Counted from the first letter of the stretch, positions 44,630-54,081 are shown. The stretch: 64,000 bases of DNA from Bradyrhizobium vignae (GCF_004114425.1 NZ_RDQF01000002.1:1-64000); one strand, 5' to 3'. The notes: generated by a model not told the origin, from the sequence alone. Program-made: numbers and translations.

Positions 44630-45325
44630 TCAGCTCAACACGAGGTCGAGCACCGCGGTATAATGGCATGCCGCGCCGGCCAAGACAAAGCCGTGCCAGA
44701 TCGCATTCTGGAAGCGCAGCCGGCGCCAGGCGTGGAAGATCACGCCAAAGCTGTAGAGCAGGCCGCCCGCAAAGATGAAGCCGAGCGCCAGCGCAGGGAG
44801 AGCCCTGACCACGGCGTCGTAGAGCATGATGCCGCTCCAGCCCATCGCGAGGTAGATGCCGACCGCGACTCGGTCGAACCGGCCGGGATAGCGCAGCTTC
44901 AGCACGATCCCTGATATCGCCGCGCACCAGACGCCGGCGAGCAGCACCAGCGCGAACGCGCTGTCCTTGAGCTCCAGGATGAATGGCGTGTAGGTCGCCG
45001 CGATCAGCAGGTAGATCGCGGAATGGTCGAACCGCCGCAGCAGCCACTTGGCCGGCGACACCGGCCAGAGATTATAGGTCGCCGACAGCACCAGCATCGA
45101 GAGCAGACCAGCGACATAGATCGACACGCCGACGATGTCGGTGACATCGGAATAGACCGCCGCCAGCACCACCAGGACGGTCGCGGCGATGATGCCGGAG
45201 AGCACGCCGATCGCATGGATGATGCCGTCGGCGATCAGCTCGGCGCGGTCGTAGTTCCAGCCGATCGCGTCGGCTGCAGCGTGGACAGAATCGGACGCGA
45301 ACTGTTTCATTTGGAAGACGGTCAT
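44630..45325 (-). CDS. Hemolysin III family (PAQR-like) membrane protein
   Basis: The protein of about 231 residues has seven hydrophobic segments. It carries the family landmarks IADGIIHAIGVLSGIIAATV, the RFDHSAIYLLIAATYTPF box with a conserved His/Asp, and the C-terminal NAIWHGFVLAGAACHY with paired His. These are the metal-coordinating positions of the PAQR/HlyIII superfamily, thought to hydrolyse ceramide-like lipids. Despite the name, haemolysis is not implied. Starts at 45337, 45325 and 45310 are all in frame. I took 45325. Confidence 0.85.
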   Translation of the reverse strand: MTVFQMKQFASDSVHAAADAIGWNYDRAELIADGIIHAIGVLSGIIAATVLVVLAAVYSDVTDIVGVSIYVAGLLSMLVLSATYNLWPVSPAKWLLRRFDHSAIYLLIAATYTPFILELKDSAFALVLLAGVWCAAISGIVLKLRYPGRFDRVAVGIYLAMGWSGIMLYDAVVRALPALALGFIFAGGLLYSFGVIFHAWRRLRFQNAIWHGFVLAGAACHYTAVLDLVLS

Positions 45326-45508
45326 GGCAATCCGCAAAGCGTGGCAATGCCCTCTTGCATGGGTCTTTCGGGATCGGCGTATCGTTCAAACGGCTGATTT
45401 GCCGACAAAGGCGGTGGAAGTATGAAAGCTTGATTTTCCTCAGGCAATTGCCACTTTTGTGACTAATCCGTTCTGCGTATCCCTCGCCCGAGATCCCCTC
45501 ACGTTCAT

Positions 45509-46978
45509 ATGGCATTCAGTTTCCAGGATATGGTCGAGGAGGCGCGGCTGTCGGCGCGGGCGCTGATCGACTATGGCGAGCACTTCTTCAATCCGACGGT
45601 GCGGCTTGGTGTCACCGGCCTGTCGCGCGCCGGTAAGACCGTATTCATCACCGCGCTGATCCATGGGCTGACGCGCGGCGGCCGGTTTCCGGTGTTCGAA
45701 GCCTATGACTCGGGTCGGATCGCGCGGGCGCATCTGGCGCCGCAGCCTGATGATGCCGTGCCGCGCTTTGCCTATGAGAACCATCTGCGCGCGCTGGTCG
45801 AGGAACGGCGCTGGCCGAACTCGACCGTGGACATCAGCGAGCTCAGGCTCGTTATCAACTACCAGCGCCCGACCGGCGCCGATCGCACGCTGACGCTCGA
45901 CATCGTCGACTATCCCGGCGAATGGCTGCTGGACCTGCCGCTGCTCCAGAAGAGCTACGAGCAATGGTCCGCCGAAAGCCTGGCGCTGTCGCGCGAAGCG
46001 CCGCGCGCGCATCTCGCGACCGAATGGCACACCCATCTCGCAACGCTCAAGCCCCAAGCGCGCGAGGACGAGCAGGCGACGCTGACGGCCGCAAAGCTCT
46101 TCACCGATTATCTGCGCGCCTGCCGCGACGAGCGGTTTGCGATGAGCCTGTTGCCGCCCGGCCGCTTCCTGATGCCCGGCAATCTCGCAGGCTCACCCGC
46201 GCTGACCTTTGCGCCGCTCGATGCGCCCGCCGGCGGGCAGGCGCCTGAGGGATCGCTATGGGCGATGATGGTGCGGCGCTTCGAAGCCTACAAGGACGTC
46301 GTGGTGCGGCCGTTCTTCCGCGATCATTTCGCGCGGCTCGATCGCCAGATCGTGCTGGCCGACGCGCTCGCCGCCTTCAACTCCGGCCCCGAGGCGCTGC
46401 ACGACCTCGAGGCCGCGCTCGCCGGCATTCTCGACTGCTTCAACATCGGCCGCAGCACCTTGCTCTCCAGCCTGTTCCGGCCGCGCATCGACCGCATCCT
46501 GTTCGCGGCGACCAAGGCTGATCATCTGCATCATTCCAGTCACGACCGGCTCGAGGCCGTGCTGCGCCGCGCGGTCACCCGTGCCGTTGCGCGGGCGGAA
46601 AACACCGGCGCGGCGATCGACGTGGTGGCGCTCGCCGCCGTGCGTGCCACGCGCGAGGCGCAGGTGGCGCGTGGCCGGGATAAACTGCCGTCGATCCTGG
46701 GAACGCCGGCCGCGGGCGAAAGTGCCGGCGGCGAGTTCTTCGACGGCAACACGGAGGTTGCGACCTTTCCGGGTGATCTGCCCGACGATCCCGAGCCGCT
46801 GTTCCGCGGCACCGATGCGTTCCGCGGGCTCGCGACAGAGGCCGCCGAGAGGAGCGATTTCCGTTTCCTGCGCTTCCGCCCGCCGAAGCTCGAACGCGCG
46901 GGCAACGACGAGCCCGTGTTGCCACACATCCGCCTCGACCGTGCCTTGCAGTTCCTGATCGGAGACAAGCTCGCATGA
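45509..46978 (+). CDS. ycjX: YcjX family P-loop protein
   Basis: The 489-residue protein has Walker A in VTGLSRAGKTVFITALIHGL, followed by a DIVDYPGEWLLDLPLLQKSY switch-like box and FAATKADHLHHSSHDRLEAV (TKxD). This is the YcjX/DUF463 family of dynamin-like stress GTPase/ATPases. The next gene is a YcjF/DUF697 protein that overlaps it by four bases (ATGA). This pair is widely conserved and linked to phage-shock/envelope stress, but its exact job is unknown. It lies divergent from the hemolysin III gene. Confidence 0.88.
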   Translation: MAFSFQDMVEEARLSARALIDYGEHFFNPTVRLGVTGLSRAGKTVFITALIHGLTRGGRFPVFEAYDSGRIARAHLAPQPDDAVPRFAYENHLRALVEERRWPNSTVDISELRLVINYQRPTGADRTLTLDIVDYPGEWLLDLPLLQKSYEQWSAESLALSREAPRAHLATEWHTHLATLKPQAREDEQATLTAAKLFTDYLRACRDERFAMSLLPPGRFLMPGNLAGSPALTFAPLDAPAGGQAPEGSLWAMMVRRFEAYKDVVVRPFFRDHFARLDRQIVLADALAAFNSGPEALHDLEAALAGILDCFNIGRSTLLSSLFRPRIDRILFAATKADHLHHSSHDRLEAVLRRAVTRAVARAENTGAAIDVVALAAVRATREAQVARGRDKLPSILGTPAAGESAGGEFFDGNTEVATFPGDLPDDPEPLFRGTDAFRGLATEAAERSDFRFLRFRPPKLERAGNDEPVLPHIRLDRALQFLIGDKLA

Positions 46979-48003
46979 ACGACCGATCCCAGCCGCGGCG
47001 GCCGGCGACGTTCCGGCTCGACGATCCCGGCGTCCTCGTCACCGAGGCCGATGAAGCGGGACGGATCGGTCGCGACACGATCCAGATCACGCCGGAACCA
47101 GATCTCATGGCGCTGCCGGTGCCGGTTGAAGCTGCGCTGCCGGCGCGGCGCGGCGTTCCCTGGGGCACGCTGTTCTGGTCCGGCCTCGCAGGGCTGACGT
47201 TGCTCGGCACCGGGCTTGGCGTGATCCGTCTGATCGAGGATCTGTTTGCGCGCAGCGAAAGCCTCGGCTTCATCGGCCTTGCCTTCGCCTTCGTCACTGC
47301 GCTGGCGCTCGCCGTAGTGATCGGGCGCGAGGCGTTCGGGCTGGCCCGCCTCGCGACCATCGAGAAGCTGCATCAGCGCGCCGCCGCGGTGCTGGCCAGC
47401 GACGACCGGAAAGAGAGCCGCGTCATCGTGCAGGACCTGCTCAAGATCGCGCACCAGAACCCGCAGCTGGCGCGCGCCCGCGCCACGCTGGAAAGCCATG
47501 CCGGCGAGATCATCGACGGCGCCGACATGATCCGCCTCGCGGAGCGCGAGTTGATGTCATCGCTGGATGCCGAGGCGCGGCGGCTGGTCTCGTCAGCGGC
47601 ACAAAAGGTCTCGATCGTCACGGCGGTCTCGCCCCGCGCCGCAATCGACGTGCTGTTCGTGTTCGTCGCCGCGCTGCGCCTGATCCGCCAACTCGCCTAT
47701 CTCTATGGCGGTCGTCCCGGCGCACTCGGCATGATCCGCCTGCTCCGCCACGTCATCGCCCATCTCGCCATCACCGGCGGCATGGCCGCGAGCGACAGCC
47801 TGGTGCAGCAGATGCTCGGCCACGGCATCGCGGCGAAGCTGTCGCAGCGACTGGGTGAAGGCGTGCTGAACGGGCTGCTGACGGCGCGGCTGGGATTGGC
47901 CGCGATCGACGTGACGCGGCCGCTGCCGTTCGCGGCCTTGCCGCCGCCGAAACTGTCGGATCTGGCAACGGATCTCTTGCGGAAGAAGGACGGGGAAGAG
48001 TAG
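46975..48003 (+). CDS. ycjF: YcjF/DUF697 membrane protein
   Basis: The 342-residue protein overlaps the ycjX stop by 4 bases. Two membrane segments lie in the first half (GVPWGTLFWSGLAGLTLLGT and SLGFIGLAFAFVTALALAVV). A helical cytosolic region and a DUF697 domain follow (SSAAQKVSIVTAVSPRAAID, LYGGRPGALGMIRLLRHVIA). YcjF is the membrane partner of YcjX. The C-terminus is basic. Confidence 0.88.
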   Translation: MNDRSQPRRPATFRLDDPGVLVTEADEAGRIGRDTIQITPEPDLMALPVPVEAALPARRGVPWGTLFWSGLAGLTLLGTGLGVIRLIEDLFARSESLGFIGLAFAFVTALALAVVIGREAFGLARLATIEKLHQRAAAVLASDDRKESRVIVQDLLKIAHQNPQLARARATLESHAGEIIDGADMIRLAERELMSSLDAEARRLVSSAAQKVSIVTAVSPRAAIDVLFVFVAALRLIRQLAYLYGGRPGALGMIRLLRHVIAHLAITGGMAASDSLVQQMLGHGIAAKLSQRLGEGVLNGLLTARLGLAAIDVTRPLPFAALPPPKLSDLATDLLRKKDGEE

Positions 48004-48077
48004 TTTCTTCGCGGCACGTGCTGGCTGCACCCTCTCCCCTTGCAAGAGGAGAAGGAAGTTCGGAGCATGCCGCGCTA

Positions 48078-48179
48078 AAGCATGATCCGGAAAAGTGCGA
48101 AGCGGTTTTCCGGAAAGATCATGCGTAAACAACAAGCTAAAGCGCGATGACGATTCATCCAAATCTCATCGCGCTTTAG
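48078..48179 (-). repeat. 102-bp double-hairpin repeat, copy 2 (inverted)
   Basis: The reverse complement is identical over 102 bases to 21,586-21,687. Its last bases contain the TAA stop of the glycosyltransferase gene (48,176-48,178), so the repeat directly forms that gene's 3' end. The space before it (48,004-48,077) holds a partial CCTCTCCCC repeat. Confidence 0.9.
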
Positions 48180-49765
48180 GCGCGCTCCCGCTTTTCGGTT
48201 TCTCCCGCCAGCACCTTCCACTGGAATAGCGGCGAGTCCTTCGGCGGCGAGAGCTCCGGGGTCCAGCCGGTCAGCTTCTCCAGCACATAAGTGTCCATCA
48301 CGAGGCCGCGCCAACGGCGCTCGACCTCGCCAAGTTGCTCGCGTTTCGCCGGGATACGCTCCCACAGCGACGAACGATCGTCCGGTTCGCGCCCGACATA
48401 GATCCCCGCATGTCCCCTGATCTTGTCCATGCCGGGATCGCGGAAATCCTGGAAGCGGCCGCGCTCGTTGAGCTCGATCACGGGCACACGGCCCCGGAAC
48501 AACCAGCGCATCATGGCATAGGTGCGATAGTCGGTGGTCGCGATCCAGGTGGCGCCGGTCTCGTCGAGTGCAGCCTGCGCGCGCGCGGCGACCTGCTCGT
48601 AGCCGGCCTCGGCGCCGATCGGATCAATCTTGCCGAGCAGATTCCAGGGCGCGACGACGTAATAGAGAAACACGAGAACGACGAAAGCGATGCCCGAGAC
48701 GATCGCCGTGTTGACCCAGACCAGTGTCGATTTGAGCATTCGGGCCGACCAGCCCTCTTTCGTCATCGTGGCGAGGTTCACCGCGGCGGCCGCAAAGCCC
48801 ACCGGCCACATGAACATCGGCCAGGTGTCGCCGACGCGAAGTGTCAGCGATTTCACGAGGAAATAGAGAAACGGCACCAGCACCGCGGTGGACAAGAGGA
48901 TCGCGACCGGCTCGCGCATGCGATAGCCGCGCCGCGCCGTCAACACCAGGCCCGTCAGCACCACCGGCAGCATGACAAAGCCGACCAGGCCGAATTGCAG
49001 GCCGATGTAGTCGCCGATCGTGCGCAGCGAGATGCCGTAACTGGCGGTGGCGCGCACGCCCTGGAAACGGAACGAGGCCCAGTCGTGCTGTGCGTTCCAG
49101 ATCAGCACCGGCGAGAACGCGGCGATCGCGACCAGCATGGCGAGGTAAGGGTAGGGACTGCGCAACCAACGCCAGCGCCAGTCCGGCACCAGCAGGAAGG
49201 CAGCCACTGCGGGTGCGAACATGATCGCGGTGAATTTCGACAGCACCGAGAGGCCCGCGAACAGGCCGGCCGCGAGCCACCAGCGGCCATCGCCGCTCTG
49301 CGCCAGCCGCACCAGCGACCAAACCATCGCCATTGCACACGGAATCATCGCAACATCGGGCGCGACCTTGGCCATCAACAGGCCGTAATAGAGCGCAGCC
49401 TCCGGCATCAGCACGGCGACCACAATCGCACGCGTATCATGCGTGAGGCGGCGGACGAGGTCGCCGAGCAGCAGCTGCATCACCAGCATCGCGACGATGC
49501 CGCCGAAGCGAACGCCGAGAGTGGTGTCGCCAAAGATCGCGGTTCCGAAACGGATCAGCCAGGCGATTCCCGGGGGATGATCGAGGAAGCTGAGCGCAGC
49601 CTCCTTTGACCAGGTCCAGTAATAGGCTTCATCGGTGCGCAGCTCGATCGCGCAGGCATAGACGATGCGGAGCACGGTCATCGCGGCGATGATCACTGCC
49701 GCCATGACTAGAGGTCGGCGCGCGCCGCCGCGGAGGGGCTTGATGATGTCAGAGGCTGTCGTCAC
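48176..49765 (-). CDS. GT39/ArnT-like membrane glycosyltransferase
   Basis: The protein of about 529 residues has a GT-C fold. The first periplasmic loop carries the catalytic acidic pair (RTDEAYYWTWSKEAALSFLD then HPPG), the standard motif of PMT/ArnT/GT39 enzymes. About ten hydrophobic segments follow, then a C-terminal soluble part (GYEQVAARAQAALDETGATW). It transfers a sugar from a polyprenyl-phosphate donor to an envelope acceptor, which is unknown here. The open frame extends to 50002 through a repeat. I chose GTG 49765. ATG 49705 is also possible. The stop codon lies inside a 102-bp repeat. Confidence 0.85.
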   Translation of the reverse strand: MTTASDIIKPLRGGARRPLVMAAVIIAAMTVLRIVYACAIELRTDEAYYWTWSKEAALSFLDHPPGIAWLIRFGTAIFGDTTLGVRFGGIVAMLVMQLLLGDLVRRLTHDTRAIVVAVLMPEAALYYGLLMAKVAPDVAMIPCAMAMVWSLVRLAQSGDGRWWLAAGLFAGLSVLSKFTAIMFAPAVAAFLLVPDWRWRWLRSPYPYLAMLVAIAAFSPVLIWNAQHDWASFRFQGVRATASYGISLRTIGDYIGLQFGLVGFVMLPVVLTGLVLTARRGYRMREPVAILLSTAVLVPFLYFLVKSLTLRVGDTWPMFMWPVGFAAAAVNLATMTKEGWSARMLKSTLVWVNTAIVSGIAFVVLVFLYYVVAPWNLLGKIDPIGAEAGYEQVAARAQAALDETGATWIATTDYRTYAMMRWLFRGRVPVIELNERGRFQDFRDPGMDKIRGHAGIYVGREPDDRSSLWERIPAKREQLGEVERRWRGLVMDTYVLEKLTGWTPELSPPKDSPLFQWKVLAGETEKRERA

Positions 49766-49822
49766 GGCCGCGCTTTTCGCCAACCTGGGAGGGGGAGTCA
49801 ATGCGGGGAGCCCATTCGCGCT

Positions 49823-49983
49823 GTCGTCCCGGACAAGCGCGCGGAGCGAGCGCTTATCCGGGCCCCATAACCACAGCGAGGAGTTTGGCGAAGGCTCGCG
49901 GTTGCCAGCTCGCGCGCAAGCCGATCCTGTGGTTATGGGTCCTGGGTCGGCACGCGCCTGGGGCCCTCTTGTCCGGGACGACG
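49823..49983. repeat. GTCGTCCCGGACAAGCGC-type intergenic repeat
   Basis: GTCGTCCCGGACAAG at the left and CTTGTCCGGGACGAC at the right are exact inverses. Inside, GGGCCCCATAACCACAG and TGTGGTTATGGGTCC are also inverted, so the element can fold as nested hairpins. It lies within a 315-base divergent spacer before cyaC, which otherwise shows no gene. Confidence 0.8.
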
Positions 49984-50080
49984 GTGGCGGCTTGCCGCGC
50001 ATGTGATCGGGCGAGCTGTCCGCGGGGGGAATTAAACGCTACGCTGGCTGTTCTTCTCGATGAACTGATACAACCGAATC

Positions 50081-51814
50081 ATGGCCACCGCTCCCGTCCA
50101 TATGCCCGAACTCGTCCGCGCGACCAGCGCGCGGCAGGTGCGGCTCATCTGCGGCATCATCCTGTTCTGTTATGTGGTCAGCCATTTCCTCAACCATGCG
50201 CTCGGCAACATCTCGGTCGATGCCATGGAGATCGGGGTCTACTACCACACCCTGTTCTGGCAGTTCCTGCCGGTCGCGATCGTGTTCTACACGGCCGCGC
50301 TGACCCATATGGGGCTCGGGATTTACGCGCTGTATCAGCGCCGGCAGTTCCGCTGGCGGACGATCGAGCCGCTGCAGCTCGTGCTGGGACTGAGCATTCC
50401 GGCTCTCGTGATGGCGCATGTGATCGGCGTGCGCCTCGGCCAGACGCTGTACGGACACCAGAAGCTCTATCCGCAGGAGCTCTACCTGTTCTTCGTCGCG
50501 GCGCCGGGCCGGCTCTGGCAGATGACGATCCTGCTTCTCATCGCCTGGGTGCACGGCTGCATCGGCATCTATTTCTGGCTTCGCCTCAAGCCGTTCTTCA
50601 CGCGCGCGGCGCCCTATCTGCTCGCGGCCGCCGTGCTGATCCCGACGTTGTCGTTGCTCGGCATCTACCAGGGCGGCCGTAGCGTCGAACTCGAGGCCGA
50701 CGACGGCGAATGGCGCACGCACAACCTCGCACGTCGCCAGGTCGGCAGCGTCGCGGAGGCCGACACGCTCGACCGCATCACCGGCGGCCTCACCGTCGGA
50801 TATTTCGGGTTGCTGGGACTGGCGCTGGCGGCGCGCGGCGTGCGCGCCTGGCGCGAACGGCGCGGTGGCACGATTGTCCTGTCCTACGGCAATGGCAAGA
50901 CGGTGCGCGTGCCAAAGGGTCTCTCCGTGCTGGAGGCGAGTCTGCGCCACAACGTGCCACATGCCAGCGTCTGCGGCGGCCGCGCCCGTTGCTCGACCTG
51001 CCGCATCCGCATCATCGGCGACCATGGCGCCCTGCCCCAGCCATCGCAGCGCGAGGCCTTCGTGCTCGCTCGCGTCGGCACCGCCGATCCGTCGATCCGA
51101 CTTGCGTGCCAGCTGCGTCCGGACTGCGACCTCTCTTTCTTCCAGCTCTTCACGCCCCACACGCATGCGGCGGATGGACAGGCCTCGACGCCGGCGCGCA
51201 TCGGCCAGGAACGCTATCTCGTCAGCCTGTTCGTGGACATGCGCGGCTCGACGCAGCTCGCCGAGAAGCGGCTGCCGTTCGACACGGTCTTCATCGTCAA
51301 CCGCTTCCTCGGCGCGGTCTCGCAGGCCGTGATAGAGAGCGGCGGGCAGCCGAACCAGTTCGTCGGCGACGGCATGCTGGCGCTTTTCGGGCTGTCGGCC
51401 GATCCGCCGACCGCCTGCCGGCAGGCGCTGAAGGCTGCCAGCAGCATCGCGATGCATATCGACGAGCTCAACGCGCTCTTGAGCCACGATCTGCGCCAGC
51501 CGATCCGCTTCGGCATCGGCATCCATGGCGGCGAGGTCATCATCGGCGACATCGGCTATCGCGATCACATCGTCTTCACCGCGCTCGGCGATGCCGTCAA
51601 CGTCGCCGCCCGCCTGCAGGACATGACCAAGACGCTGGCCTGCGAGGCCATCGTCTCGGAGGAGGTCCGCCGCACCGCGGACCTTGCAGGGGACGCCCTG
51701 CCGCAGCAGGAGGTCGCAATCCGCGGCCGCGACGAGCCGATGGCCGTCCGCGTGATCGCTGATGTGAGGGAGCTGGGGGCGCTGGTCGATGGACGCGAGC
51801 GCGTTGCGGCGTGA
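50081..51814 (+). CDS. cyaC: Redox-type adenylate cyclase: diheme anchor, 2Fe-2S, class III cyclase
   Basis: The 577-residue protein has six membrane helices (about residues 20-195). Their histidines (H35/H39, H76, H113, H158) match the tetra-His diheme-b signature of succinate dehydrogenase anchors. A hydrophobic helix near 236-252 and a plant-type ferredoxin domain follow, with C298, C304 and C307 in VCGGRARCSTCR and a fourth Cys in RLACQL. The C-terminal class III cyclase has metal Asp in LFVDMRGST and FVGDGMLALFG. Sinorhizobium meliloti CyaC with this architecture is a quinone-responsive adenylate cyclase, so cAMP synthesis linked to respiratory redox state is expected. Monocistronic. Confidence 0.88.
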   Translation: MATAPVHMPELVRATSARQVRLICGIILFCYVVSHFLNHALGNISVDAMEIGVYYHTLFWQFLPVAIVFYTAALTHMGLGIYALYQRRQFRWRTIEPLQLVLGLSIPALVMAHVIGVRLGQTLYGHQKLYPQELYLFFVAAPGRLWQMTILLLIAWVHGCIGIYFWLRLKPFFTRAAPYLLAAAVLIPTLSLLGIYQGGRSVELEADDGEWRTHNLARRQVGSVAEADTLDRITGGLTVGYFGLLGLALAARGVRAWRERRGGTIVLSYGNGKTVRVPKGLSVLEASLRHNVPHASVCGGRARCSTCRIRIIGDHGALPQPSQREAFVLARVGTADPSIRLACQLRPDCDLSFFQLFTPHTHAADGQASTPARIGQERYLVSLFVDMRGSTQLAEKRLPFDTVFIVNRFLGAVSQAVIESGGQPNQFVGDGMLALFGLSADPPTACRQALKAASSIAMHIDELNALLSHDLRQPIRFGIGIHGGEVIIGDIGYRDHIVFTALGDAVNVAARLQDMTKTLACEAIVSEEVRRTADLAGDALPQQEVAIRGRDEPMAVRVIADVRELGALVDGRERVAA

Positions 51815-51840
51815 GGCGCGAGCCAAGCGACAGGTGCGCT

Positions 51841-51960
51841 CTGTCCCCCGCTTGCGGGGGAAGGTTGGGGAGAGGGTCTCTCCGCGACGGGACAATCCCC
51901 TAGAGGAAAGAGCCCTCACCCGGCGCTTTGCGCCGACCTCTCCCGCAAGCAGAAGAGGGC
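51841..51960. repeat. CCTCTCCC-type intergenic repeat, copy D
   Basis: CCCCCGCTTGCGGGGG opens the element as a hairpin. GGGGAGAGGGTCTC and GAGCCCTCACCCGGCGCTTT, GCGCCGACCTCTCCC complete the family pattern. It occupies the spacer after cyaC. The remainder up to the sorA start (52,152) shows no gene. Confidence 0.65.
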
Positions 51961-52151
51961 GAGCGCACCGCCGCTGCCGCCACGACTCGCCACTCTCTCC
52001 TCGCGCCGCGTAACACCGGCCTGCTGCAACGCAGCGGCATGGGCTTGCTGCGAAAGCACGAATTGACATCATCCAAATCGTTGCGACAGATGAGCACGGG
52101 TCTTACGGTGATGACCGCTGGTCCAACGAAAAGCTCCGGGAGGAGACCAGA

Positions 52152-53351
52152 ATGTTCGATCGACGCGACCTGCTCAAAGGAGCGGGGCTTGCCGCGCTTG
52201 CGGCCACACTGAATTCCACCAAGGCGCTGGCACTCGACACCGTCACCCTGCCCTTCGCCAATGGCGAACGGCCGCTGGTGAAATATCCGCAGAAGCGGCC
52301 AATGATCGGCCTCACCAGCCGGCCGCCACAGCTCGAGACGCCGTTTGCGGTGTTCAATGACGGCCCGATCACGCCGAACAACGCGTTCTTCGTGCGCTAT
52401 CACCTCTCCGACCTGCCCTACAATCTCGACCCCGACAAGTTCACGCTCGAGGTCAAGGGCAAGGTCGACAAGCCGCTGAAATTGTCGCTGAAAGACATCA
52501 GGAAGATGAAGGCGACGGAGATCGTCGCCGTCAACCAGTGCTCGGGCAACAGCCGCGGCTTCTTCGAGCCGCGCGTCGCCGGCGGCCAGCTCGCCAATGG
52601 CGCGATGGGCTGTGCGCGCTGGCGCGGCGTGCCGCTGAAGGCGGTGCTGGAGTTGGCGGGCGTTCAGACCGGCGCCAAGCAGGTGACGTTCAACGGCATG
52701 GACGGGCCGGTCAACGACAAGACGCCGGACTTCATCAAGGCCCTCGACATCGATCACGCCACCGACGGCGAGGTGATGCTGGCCTATGGCATGAACGGCG
52801 AGGACCTGCCGTTCCTCAACGGCTTCCCGCTGCGCCTGATCGTGCCCGGTTATTACGGCACCTACTGGGTCAAGCACCTCAACGAGATCACCGTCATCGA
52901 CAACGTCTATGACGGCTTCTGGATGAAGTCGGCCTATCGCATCCCTGACACGCCCAACAACGCGGTCGAGCCGGGCACCGCGCCGAAGGCAACGATCCCG
53001 ATCAACCGCTTCACCATCCGCTCCTTCATCACCAGCGTCCCCGATGGCGCCAAGCTGAAGGCGGGAGCGACCACCCTGCGCGGCATCGCCTTCGACGGCG
53101 GCAAGGGCATCAAGGAGGTCCAGGTCTCCACCGACGGCGGGCAGACTTGGGTGAGCGCAAAGCTCGGCAGGGACCTCGGCAAGTACGCCTTCCGCGAATG
53201 GAAGCTGCCGGTGAAGCTCGCGGCAGGCAGCCATGAGCTCAAGGTCCGCGCCACCGGCAATGGCGGCGAGACACAGCCGGATACGCCGCGCTGGAACCCG
53301 GCGGGTTATTTGCGCAATGTCGTCGAAACCGTCCGCGTGACGGTGGCCTGA
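52152..53351 (+). CDS. sorA: Sulfite dehydrogenase molybdopterin subunit SorA
   Basis: The 399-residue protein has a Tat signal (DRRDLLKGAGLAALAATL). Its sulfite-oxidase-type Mo-pterin domain carries the Mo-ligand Cys in VNQCSGNSRGFFEP, with substrate-pocket Arg residues and GYYGTYWVKHL. A C-terminal dimerisation domain follows (RSFITSVPDGAKLKAGATTL and EVQVSTDGGQTWVSA). It oxidises sulfite to sulfate in the periplasm and passes electrons to the SorB cytochrome encoded 12 bases downstream. GGAGGAG precedes the ATG. Length and order match SorA. Confidence 0.92.
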   Translation: MFDRRDLLKGAGLAALAATLNSTKALALDTVTLPFANGERPLVKYPQKRPMIGLTSRPPQLETPFAVFNDGPITPNNAFFVRYHLSDLPYNLDPDKFTLEVKGKVDKPLKLSLKDIRKMKATEIVAVNQCSGNSRGFFEPRVAGGQLANGAMGCARWRGVPLKAVLELAGVQTGAKQVTFNGMDGPVNDKTPDFIKALDIDHATDGEVMLAYGMNGEDLPFLNGFPLRLIVPGYYGTYWVKHLNEITVIDNVYDGFWMKSAYRIPDTPNNAVEPGTAPKATIPINRFTIRSFITSVPDGAKLKAGATTLRGIAFDGGKGIKEVQVSTDGGQTWVSAKLGRDLGKYAFREWKLPVKLAAGSHELKVRATGNGGETQPDTPRWNPAGYLRNVVETVRVTVA

Positions 53352-53363
53352 AGGAGACTGATC

Positions 53364-53672
53364 ATGCAGCGCACCGTTCTCCTCGCCATCGCGCTCACCC
53401 TCGCCGCGGCAGTGGGTTCAACGTTTGCCGCGCCGGTCAATTACAAGACCCCCGACGAGATCGCGGCGTTCAAGCCGGGGCCCAATCTCGAGGTCGTGCA
53501 GGGCAATTGCAGCGCCTGCCACTCGTCCGACTACATCGCCACGCAGCCGCCGATGAAGGACAAGAAGGGCTTCTGGCAGGCCGAGGTGACCAAGATGATC
53601 AAGGTCTATGGCGCACCGATCGACGATGCCGATGTCGGCAAGATCGTCGATTATCTGGCAGCGACGTATTGA
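53364..53672 (+). CDS. sorB: SorB cytochrome c subunit of sulfite dehydrogenase
   Basis: The 102-residue protein has a signal peptide (TVLLAIALTLAAAVGSTFAA) and one haem-c site CSACH in VQGNCSACHSSDYIATQPPM. The probable sixth ligand Met is in that loop or in VTKMIKVYGAP, and it ends IVDYLAATY. It takes electrons from SorA and hands them to cytochrome c/oxidase. It is co-transcribed with sorA. Confidence 0.9.
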   Translation: MQRTVLLAIALTLAAAVGSTFAAPVNYKTPDEIAAFKPGPNLEVVQGNCSACHSSDYIATQPPMKDKKGFWQAEVTKMIKVYGAPIDDADVGKIVDYLAATY

Positions 53673-53880
53673 CGGTTGGTGAGACGCGTCTGGGCCATTT
53701 GACCGCGAAACGGGCAAAACCGGCAAAAACGCCGCGAAGTTGAGCGGAATTCGGCGAAATGCCGATGTGGTTTGAGCTACCAAGCCTGCCACATTCCGCG
53801 TATCCTGCTATGACCGAACCGGCTGGTTGGCGGGGACTGGCGGTTCGAGATCTCGGAGGAAGACCCGCGGAGAAGTCGTG

Positions 53881-54081
53881 ATGGCTAAAGGTACGGTCAA
53901 GTGGTTCAACCCGACGAAGGGTTATGGATTTATCCAGCCTGCGTCGGGTGGCAAGGATGTGTTCGTGCATATCTCGGCGGTGCAGAAAGCCGGTCTGTCC
54001 ACCCTCAACGAGGGACAGACGGTGGAATACGAAGAGATCGCAAACCGGGGCAAGACCTCCGCGGAGAACCTCAAAGTATAA
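53881..54081 (+). CDS. Cold shock domain protein
   Basis: The 66-residue protein [20 protein letters not shown] is a CspA-type single OB fold. RNP1 is KGYGFIQ and RNP2 is DVFVHIS, followed by the usual SAVQKAG. It binds single-stranded RNA/DNA. The start ATG follows GGAGAAGTCGTG. A leader of about 200 bases without a gene lies upstream, as is common for cold-shock mRNAs. An in-frame start at 53827 lies in that leader and is not supported. Confidence 0.92.
   Translation: MAKGTVKWFNPTKGYGFIQPASGGKDVFVHISAVQKAGLSTLNEGQTVEYEEIANRGKTSAENLKV

Noticed and set aside
48335..49609. 424-codon plus-strand His/Arg-rich frame
   Set aside because: Antisense to the GT39 glycosyltransferase. The His richness reflects antisense membrane-segment codons, not a metal-binding protein.
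50039..52072. 677-codon minus-strand open frame
   Set aside because: Antisense to cyaC, with no motif and shadow-type composition. The same applies to the 670-codon frame at 55,723-57,735 against putA.
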